Assembly (NCBI GenBank): GCA_021397835.1
Contig: JAJFZO010000863.1
Span: 2,914,001-2,978,000 of the forward strand
Length of the DNA stretch: 64,000 bases
From: Moringa oleifera
Taxonomy: Eukaryota > Streptophyta > Magnoliopsida > Brassicales > Moringaceae
Direction: 5' to 3'
Shown: positions 57,001 to 64,000 of the stretch, piece by piece
Numbering within the stretch: the stretch's first letter is position 1
Layout: each line of letters starts with the position of its first letter
Translations under genes and position numbers: made by a program
The notes under the pieces: model-generated
What the model was told of the DNA's origin: nothing
What the model saw: the letters and a program-made list of their open reading frames with translations, nothing else
The model's database searches: none

Positions 57001-58828
57001 ACATGACCATCAGAGTATGAGGCTTTGTAGAACAATGAAATAATTTATCCATACAGCCTGCAGTTCTCTGCAGCTTGAAATCAACTTTTTGTTATGTTAT
57101 CTATAGTTAACCTTCCACATTTTCACTGTTCAATTTCTGGCCTACTGGAAGTGATGAGACTCTGTCCCCAATTTTGCTGCAGTGTTGGTGTCATATGAGC
57201 TATCCTGTGCTGAGTTTTCCATTTTGATGCTGGCTAATTAAAAACTTCTTTGTCATCAGTAGTGTTACTGGCTTTTATGTTCCAAAGCCTAAATGGTTCT
57301 TTCCTTTTTTTTTTTTTTTTTTCCTTTCTCCTTTCCCTGCCACCAAGTATTCTTATGAGCTTTTGAGATATGCAAGAGGAGAAAACAGCTGCTTAGGAGT
57401 ATTTTAATGATTACAGACATGCACTCTAGATTTATTTGTGGAACTTTTAATTTGTTAAAGCTTCTTCTTGGCTTAGGAACAACATAACGCTTTTCTGAGC
57501 ATCCTTCGATTACAATTCATGCTCATCTTAGTTTGCTATGGAATTTTATGATCCTGCAGAATCGTCACTTGACTAGTGTTATATGTGCTTACCCTTTTAT
57601 AGTTTCTGAAATCATCGTCCCATCTCTCGTTTTTCTGTTTCATAGGGTTTCGCTCAGCCTTATATTGTAAGTATCACATCTATGGAACCTGAGCATGTCT
57701 TTGAAGCTGCAAAAGATGCTGGTGGCGCACGTGTTCTTGAAGCTTTTCTTGGTTCAAATGCTCCTGTGAAACAGAAGCGTAGATTAGTTATGAAGTATGT
57801 CATGCCATTTATCCAGATTATGCATCCTAAATTATCCAGTTTTCCTGTATCTTAATGCAGAGATCTTATATATTTTTCTTTTCTTTCTAATTGCTGCACA
57901 GGCTACGTGGGCACTTTGGAGAGCTTTCATTACAGTCATCTGGTTCATTTACCGTTGAAAAATGCTTCAATGTTAGTAACATGTCACTACGGGAAGCCAT
58001 AGCTTCTGAGTTGTTAGCTGTTAGAACCGAACTCTCTAAGACTAAACAAGGCCCTCATCTCTTAAGGAAACTAGATATTGAAGGGTAAGCTATTTGCTTG
58101 TACAGCTTAGGAACATTTAACTCGTTGTCTCTTCTCTCCTTGACAAATCATATTATATCTCGAATAATACATCATTTTGTCCTTGCTATTTGTTCAATCT
58201 CCATGATTACGCTGGCTTTTCTGGTGTCTCAGTTAGTCGACACAACTATTATGTCCACTAGAGGTTAACATCCAAGAACAGTTAGCTTTGTATGCACACA
58301 TTAGGAAAATGATCTATAATTTATGATACGTTGGTTTAGGACTTTGACATCTGCTTATTGTTTTTTTATTGTTTTATATTGACGAATTTGCTATATCACA
58401 ACAGGTTTGCAGCCAAACCTGACCAGTGGAGGTCAAGACAGACAGCAAAACAATCAGCCTATAGAGATTTTTATGCTGCATTTGGCTCTAGTGAAGTAAA
58501 ATCGTCCAAAGAGGATACGTTCCTCTCCAATACAACTAAGCACACATCAAAGCCGCAAGGATTAAAGCAGTTGAAGGAAGAGATAGATCAGTTCCTTCCT
58601 ACTAGTGCACCATCTTTTGGCATGTCAGGCTCAAAACGCCTGCGAGAGGAGGATGATGTTGGGAATGATGATTCAGCAGAGAGAAAAAAGAAGTCAAAAA
58701 AGAAAAGGAATGTTGTGGGGTCTGATGATGCCATAGCTTCAACCAAAATGTCCGAAAATGCAGTTGGCAATAAAAGACCTTTCCTCTCTGAAGGAAAACT
58801 GGGGAAGAAGCGACACAGGAAAGTTTAA
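54050..58828 (+). CDS. APUM23: Pumilio homolog 23 (NOP9-type nucleolar rRNA-processing protein)
   Basis: Ten exons: 54050-54318, 54407-54770, 54970-55272, 55615-55782, 55915-56058, 56286-56405, 56555-56737, 57646-57794, 57902-58084 and 58405-58828. They join to 768 aa, close to the roughly 750 aa of Arabidopsis APUM23. NOP9-type proteins bind pre-rRNA in the nucleolus and act in 18S/5.8S maturation; Arabidopsis mutants have narrow leaves. Seen: a start matching the family (MVSFGSKALPSRR), and degenerate Puf repeats marked by DRSGSHVAE, NCYGSHVLRKLL, DQYSSLVLQ, HHCGNFVVQALV, GRSGVIASLIAA and DAGGARVLEAFLGS. A basic tail (RKKKSKKKRN, GKKRHRKV) suits nucleolar targeting. Intron 3 has a GC donor (CAG/GCATGT). 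Five Site II motifs lie upstream. Confidence 0.95.
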
Positions 58829-59371
58829 AGCTTGCAAAAGGAAGTTGAAAGGATGAAGGTGTTGATTACTTTGTTTTTCACAATTTTGTAATCTTTCTTA
58901 GAGCTTCCTCGAGCTATAGACTATAACTTAACTCGATAAAGATGACTTTCAGTTCTGTTTTGTTTTGTTATTTCAGTTGAAGAAAAGTTCGTCATAGTTG
59001 AACAGTTTTGTTAGGCTGCAATTTATCAACCCCTCCTAATGCTACAGATATGATCTCACTTTTTACATAAAGACAGCATAAGCTTACTGTAAGTAGAACT
59101 CAAGAGTTTGGGTTGACAAAACTGTAACTGCATTACATATATTTTCGGTACATGGATTGCTTGAAGTAAATACTGCCCTACATCAATAAACTGAGGTAAC
59201 AGATCAAAAGACGAAAATTCAATGTTGTCGAGATCTTGCTATGTGCTGTTTCCTGCTTCTTTCACCATCTGCTGGAGGATTGGACCTGATATAGAAACAT
59301 GGTATCTGAGTTAAACTATCTATCTGAAAGCTGCTACTGGTAGAAATCCTTGAAAATGTCGGTGCAAGGAA
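58829..59371. other. Convergent intergenic region
   Basis: 3' flanks of APUM23 (+) and the small peptide gene (-). No further gene seen. Confidence 0.6.
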
Positions 59372-59626
59372 TTACTTGTTCTGTGTAGGATTGGGAGTGC
59401 TGGGAGGTATTCTCCTGAAGCTGGAGTCCACTTGCTTGAAAGGATTCCTGCTATCTGTCTGTAAATCTCTGAGAGTTTGCGAAGATGAAGCCTTGCCAGA
59501 TATAGGAGAGGGTGTCACCTTTGTGGTCATCGGGCGAGCTTCTGCTAGAGCTTGATCAAGCCATGTAGCTGAAACAAGGGACAGAACAAGAACAACGGCA
59601 GCAAGTGCTAGAGAGTATCTTCTCAT
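59372..59626 (-). CDS. Putative secreted peptide precursor, CLE/IDA-like
   Basis: A single-exon ORF of 84 aa starting at the ATG 59624-59626. It begins MRRYSLALAAVVLVLSLVS, a clear signal peptide with probable cleavage after ALAEA (about residue 30). A Ser/Thr/Lys-rich variable part follows, then a conserved-looking C-terminus at the very end: NPFKQVDSSFRRIPPSTPNPTQNK. This is the layout of CLE prepropeptides. Against the known CLE consensus R-x-V-P-S-G-P-N/D-P-L-H-N, the 12-mer RIPPSTPNPTQN keeps R1, P4, S5, P7, N8, P9 and N12, but has Thr for Gly6 and Gln for His11. It also resembles the IDA motif (PIPPSAPSKRHN) at IPPS, P and final N. A minus-strand TATA box lies at 59744-59751. Secreted-peptide status is likely; the family is uncertain. 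Confidence 0.65.
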   Translation of the reverse strand: MRRYSLALAAVVLVLSLVSATWLDQALAEARPMTTKVTPSPISGKASSSQTLRDLQTDSRNPFKQVDSSFRRIPPSTPNPTQNK

Positions 59627-59743
59627 GGCGGGTGCAGTCTGTCCTCCACCCAACTGCCAGTCTTTGTTGCTCGGTGAGTGAAAAAGGAAGGTAGGAGATG
59701 AGAAGATGACGATAATGAAGGTCTGAATGGCTAAGTTAGGTGG

Positions 59744-59751
59744 TTATATAA
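59744..59751 (-). promoter_or_regulatory. TATA box of the peptide gene
   Basis: TTATATAA on the minus strand about 120 bp upstream of the peptide ATG. Confidence 0.55.
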
Positions 59752-60023
59752 AGTCGTAAAAATGTAATAGGGATCTCAGTGATCCAGTGTGATCATGTGC
59801 TCCAACTTTGACTGTTATAGGGTGGAAGTCTGAGCCCTTAAGATTTGGTGTGAGAGTCATGTGACGGAGCACGCTATATTGACGTTGTTTCTTCTGGGGA
59901 AGCTGAAAAGACTCAATATTATATTGGTATCAGGCAGTGCTTCGAGGTTAGTGTTGGATCTGTAAGTTCATCAACTTCATCGTCCAGCCAACAACTGCTG
60001 CTTCAAGCTAACAGACCACAGCC

Positions 60024-60188
60024 ATGGCAGTCCCAATACAAGCTTCTGTTAAAACTAATTGGAAGTTTATGACCACCTCTTACCTTAAATCATCCACTCC
60101 TCCTTTCTTTGTCTTTGCCAATACCACAAAGAATCAAACCCAGATGCCCTTGAGTGATTTGAGGTTGTACTGTTTTTTTTTAATATAA
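60024..60188 (+). pseudogene. Possible gene fragment (54-aa open frame)
   Basis: A short frame with a good plant start context (GCCATGGC) begins MAVPIQASVKTNWKFM and is Ser/Thr-rich with few acidic residues, like a transit-peptide exon. It runs out in T-rich, then very AT-rich DNA. No downstream coding exon was found, so it may be a decayed first exon or chance. No family recognised. Confidence 0.2.
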
Positions 60189-60780
60189 AATTTAAAATAT
60201 TAATATAATTATTTTTTGAAAGTACTATTTCAGTGACTTGAATTTGTGTGAAATTCAAAACTTCGTTTTTCTTCCATTTGTTTCAATGATTGAAACAAAA
60301 CAAGAAATTGCAATAGCTTATATAAAATTGAAGTAAAATTACTGAATTGAATCTGAATAATGGAAATGTAAATTAGCTTTGCTTACGTCAGGGAAGTCTA
60401 TAAGTGTCTGTCCACCCATTTCCTCCCAAGTCTCAACTGTATGTGGAGAGGTGTCATAGTTGGACCATTGTTTAACTTAATATTGATTGCTCCCTAATTT
60501 AATAACTCCACAGTTAAGATTTCTTCACATGCTGAATAGTTTGATACTCTTAAAAACGCAAACCCAAAAAAAAAATAAAAATGCAAACTTTGATTTTCTA
60601 TATTTCATATGATTGGACCGTCTTTCAATGTAATAAGATTTACTTTACATTATCTAAATTACTTAAGAAGTAAAAAAATAAATAAAATTTGTGTATAAAT
60701 TATTATTATTATTTATTAAAAACTTAAAATATATATATCTTGTATTTTACAAATCTGAAGTCCTCACATTCATCTTGTCT

Positions 60781-60960
60781 TTAAGCTTAACTCTACATTA
60801 ATCATGTTGTTTAACTGAACTTAAATATCAGTCTCATCATTTAATTTAGTCGGAACATCAGTTTTATCATTCAACTAAATTTGGATGTCAGTTCTCTAAT
60901 TTAGCTAAATTCAAAAATTATTTATGTCATTTATCTTAATTGAGACGCAAGTCAAGTTAA
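60781..60960. repeat. Degenerate tandem array with 30-bp period
   Basis: At least five diverged 30-bp units start at 60781, 60811, 60841, 60871 and 60901, with a weaker one at 60931. Units share TTAACT-AA-TT near the start, ATCAGT in the middle and TCAT at the end. A related stretch may precede 60781. Confidence 0.65.
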
Positions 60961-62400
60961 CCAACAATAATTTCATCAAAAAAGTCTAATGTTAGCTTGG
61001 ATCTCTCAGCATATTTTATCATAATTCATGATATATTATATTTTTAATCAATCAAAACCTATATATTTATTCAAAAATTATAAAAATATAGTATTTTTTA
61101 TTAAAAAAATTGATATATTGACTTGAGCATGAGAGCTATTTTTTTTGCAGGTTGAGCAGAAATATCAAAATATGATTCAAAATGAGTAAATATATATAAG
61201 TATACCCACTTTTTAATTTAAATTTAAAGAATCAATTTGATTAATTATATATCAAAATTTTTAATTTAATTTAAATTAGTTCTTGATTTAATAACTATAA
61301 AAAGTATTTCTGTTGTTTAAAAATACTTAAAAAATAATTAAATTTTAAATTTCAATTTGAATTCATTCATGAATTTCAACTATTTTTAACTTATGGGTTA
61401 TTTTTATAAATATATTAAAATTTATTATTTATTATTTCAAAAATTTTAAAATTTTTTATAATAATAATTTAATTTTTTTTTGTTTTCAAAAGATTTCAAA
61501 TTAAAATTAGTTGTAACAAATTTCCAATTTATATAATTTAATTTTTTATTTTTAAAAAAATTTAAATCAAATTAAATTATATGTATTATTAATCAAATTT
61601 ATATTTTATGATGTAAAATAAAAAGTAATCATAATTTTAAATTTTTTATATTTATTTTAAAAAACTAATTAATTAAATTAATTATATATTTGATATAATA
61701 CTAGAAACATACACACAAGTGAAAAATAAAAAAAGTAAAAGTAATTTAAAATCTCAAGTTTTATTTTTTACTCAAATTTTAGCTTTTAAAAAATCTGGAA
61801 TAAACCATAAACTATCATTTTGTATTAAGTTGAACTCTATCGAAAAATTTAAAAATTAAAAAAATTAAAATTTATTACAGAAACAAAAAAAATATTCAAA
61901 TTATCATCACAGAAAATTTTTAAATATTTAAGTATTAAAAATATTTAATTAAAAATTATATAATTAAAAATTTCATAAAAATATTTTATTAATTAAAAAT
62001 TATTTAAATTTAAAATTTAAAAATTAAAATTTTATAATAAAATAAAAAATTTATTTAAATAATTTTTTGTTACTTTAATAATAAAATAGTATTAATTTTT
62101 ATAATAATTATTATTAAATTTTAATTTAAATAAAATTAATAAATTAAAAGTTATTTAAAAACATTATAAAAATCAAAATTTTATTCAAAAGTAAACTTCA
62201 AAGTTTAAAATAATATTTACTCAAAATAAAAAAATAAAAATTAATATTATTAAAATAAATAAAAGTTTAATCTGAACAATATATTAATTTTATAATAAAA
62301 AATTATAAAATATTTAATAATTTATAATATTAATAAAAAGTTTAAAATTATTATATTTATTAACTTATTACATATTATAATTTTATTAGAAATACAATTC
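60961..62400. other. Extremely AT-rich intergenic region
   Basis: Long runs of A/T, including AATTTAAA-type and TAATAATTAT-type tracts, with very few G or C over more than 1 kb. No coding signal. Such composition is seen in scaffold-attachment regions and decayed transposons; neither is shown here. Confidence 0.6.
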
Positions 62401-62545
62401 AATTAACAAAACTCCTGATATAATCTTTATCATGCAAACCTAATCTCAGGCAACAGGAATACAAAGAGCATTAAGTTTTTGTTTCTTTTCTCCTTTCGGC
62501 CATTCAGTCTCTCTACCGCTCTGTTCAATTGGCGTGTTTCGATCC

Positions 62546-62549
<4 letters not shown>

Positions 62550-62588
<39 letters not shown>

Positions 62589-62637
62589 TTTGTAACCAAA
62601 AAGTGAAAATAAATTTAGTTGAAGAAGAAGAAGAAGA
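62550..62637. repeat. (TC)n and (GAA)n tracts in the UBC leader
   Basis: About 18 TC units at 62550-62585, then five GAA units at 62621-62635, in the probable promoter or 5' leader of the gene starting at 63565. Pyrimidine tracts next to start sites are common in plants. A donor (CTCAG/GTACAG) follows at 62679, and an acceptor near 63540 (TTTTGTGCAG) could end a leader intron. Confidence 0.7.
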
Positions 62638-63564
62638 GGAGAATCCGAGGGACAGGAGAGGGAAATCGAGAGACTCAGGTACAGCTATGCTAAGAAGTTT
62701 TTTTTCTGTTTCGATGTGATTTGATCTCTTCTAATTATTCTCTTTTTCGGGCTGGAGTTTTTAGGGCAAAATTCATGTATAATTGAATCTTTGGCCCAAT
62801 TGAATGGACGAATTTCCTAGGTTAGGTTTACTTCTCATTGGCTTTCAATTGATGCAATCAAAAGTTGAGTGGAGACTGTGAGTAAATGATGCTGCGTCTG
62901 TGGTTTAATTTGGATTGAATTTCCCTGGAAATCTGCAGATTGCTTTTTTCAATCACAAAGACCACAACAATCCTTAAAAAAAAAAAAAAAATCCATAGAT
63001 AAAACCATATAACACAGTGTCTTTTCCTATTTAATAGTTACTCTAGATTTAGATGGAAACAATATCAAATTTATCATTTTCTGATCATAGTTAAGCAGTT
63101 TTATTTCTTATGATTTCAAATCTTCACATTTGACTGTGAGGCAACCATTCAGAGTTGTTGTGTTCTCTTACCATAATTTTCTTCTTCATCGCTGAGTTAT
63201 GTAAGAAGCACAAATCTTCTTTAATTTTTTTTTTTCTTTGTTTCTTATTGGCTAATTTTGTCATGACAAACCTTCTGCCTTTTGTTAATTCTTCATTGTA
63301 GGTTTATTGTCTCCATGTTAGCATGGCGGTACTTGTGGGTATTGCTTCTTTGGCTTATACATAACTTCTCCTTGATTTCGTTATCCGCTGTGGTTTTTCT
63401 TTCCATGTGTGATAATTTTATTTTTTTGCTTAAAAGATTTTTTAATTTGATCAGTGTTTCACTTTTTTTTTTTATCAGCCTAGAATAGTAACTTTGAAGG
63501 TGAAGACATAAAGGAACAGCTGGGGTTTCATCTTTTGTGCAGAAGGCAGCTCAAACTTCTCAGA

Positions 63565-63621
63565 ATGGCCGAGAAAGCATGTATCAAGCGCCTTCAGAAG
63601 GAATACAGAGCACTTTGCAAA
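63565..63621 (+). CDS. UBC34: Ubiquitin-conjugating enzyme E2, UBC33/34 type (first exon only)
   Basis: First coding exon of 19 codons, MAEKACIKRLQKEYRALCK, ending at a GTATGT donor. The rest is intron (63622-64000) and lies beyond the window. This N-terminus matches plant UBC33/34, relatives of animal UBE2J2 and yeast Ubc6: ER-anchored E2 enzymes that work in ER-associated degradation. The catalytic Cys and C-terminal membrane anchor are outside the window. UBC33 and UBC34 cannot be told apart from this exon. Confidence 0.8.
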
Positions 63622-64000
63622 GTATGTCTTCTCCTTATGGTGTATCTATAACTATCTTGTAAGAGAGAATTCAATATCTCCCATTTTTTTTGCTCATCAA
63701 ACTCTCTTCCATGATACATAATTTCTAGATCTTGAGCATCCTGAGTATTTCGCCTTGTCCATGTTTATTTCATCATAATGCTTTGTTACCTCTAGGTCAT
63801 TTGTCAAACTTTCTTCGAAACTAAAACTTATCTTTTCCATTCTTTTACTTACTGGATATAACATTCTCCACACATGTTATTAGTTTACGACCATGGACGT
63901 GTCTTTACTGCATGCTGGAAGTGTATTATAGTTATTTCCCTTCTCTCTCTCTTCCCTCCTTTTCCTGTTTTCAGATGATTTTGACAGTTGTTTTATGGAT

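Noticed and set aside
59627..59653. Nine-residue N-terminal extension of the peptide precursor
   Set aside because: It would start at TTG; the ATG at 59626 gives a clean signal peptide.
60961..62400. CRISPR-like or transposon structure in AT-rich DNA
   Set aside because: Repeats are simple A/T tracts without regular spacers, terminal repeats or coding remnants.

Overview
This is nuclear DNA of a flowering plant, very probably a eudicot. The evidence is AT-rich intergenic DNA, genes split by many GT-AG introns, plant-only gene types (type-I pectinesterases with a fused inhibitor domain, a remorin, an LEA_3 protein, a FYVE-type FAB1, APUM23) and plastid- or mitochondrion-like N-termini. No bacterial, viral or organellar segment was seen. 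Species cannot be told from the sequence alone.

Layout. 1-2.5 kb: a small LEA_3 (SAG21-like) gene on +. 3.2-6.5 kb: eIF2B alpha on -. 6.5-9.3 kb: gene-poor DNA. 9.3-19.6 kb: FAB1 (PIKfyve) on +, 11 coding exons. 20.0-20.7 kb: a three-exon gene on - for a 139-aa protein of unknown function with a plastid-like N-terminus. 23.7-26.9 kb: long remorin on +. 28.3-32.1 kb: proteasome subunit alpha-5 on +. 33.1-37.9 kb: alanine aminotransferase on -, 15 exons. 38.9-50.2 kb: three pectinesterase genes in tandem, all on -. 52.6-53.3 kb: a 212-bp tandem duplication next to a cluster of Site II promoter motifs. 54.0-58.8 kb: APUM23/NOP9-type pumilio protein on +. 59.4-59.6 kb: an 84-aa secreted-peptide precursor on - with a CLE/IDA-like C-terminus. 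60-62.4 kb: a degenerate 30-bp tandem array and very AT-rich DNA. 62.5 kb to the end: leader and first coding exon of a UBC33/34-type ubiquitin-conjugating enzyme on +.

Exon structures were joined by hand. For each complete multi-exon gene the exon lengths sum to a multiple of three and the joined protein has the length expected for its family: FAB1 1845 aa, alanine aminotransferase 531, pectinesterases 587, 589 and 581, APUM23 768, PAE 237, remorin 486, eIF2B alpha 399 or 362.

Most genes are unrelated housekeeping or regulatory genes. The exception is the pectinesterase block, a local gene-family expansion acting on cell-wall pectin. The points most worth following are the peptide precursor at 59.4 kb, the uncharacterised plastid-like protein at 20 kb, the pectinesterase that lacks its processing motif, and the duplicated palindrome-bearing unit upstream of APUM23.
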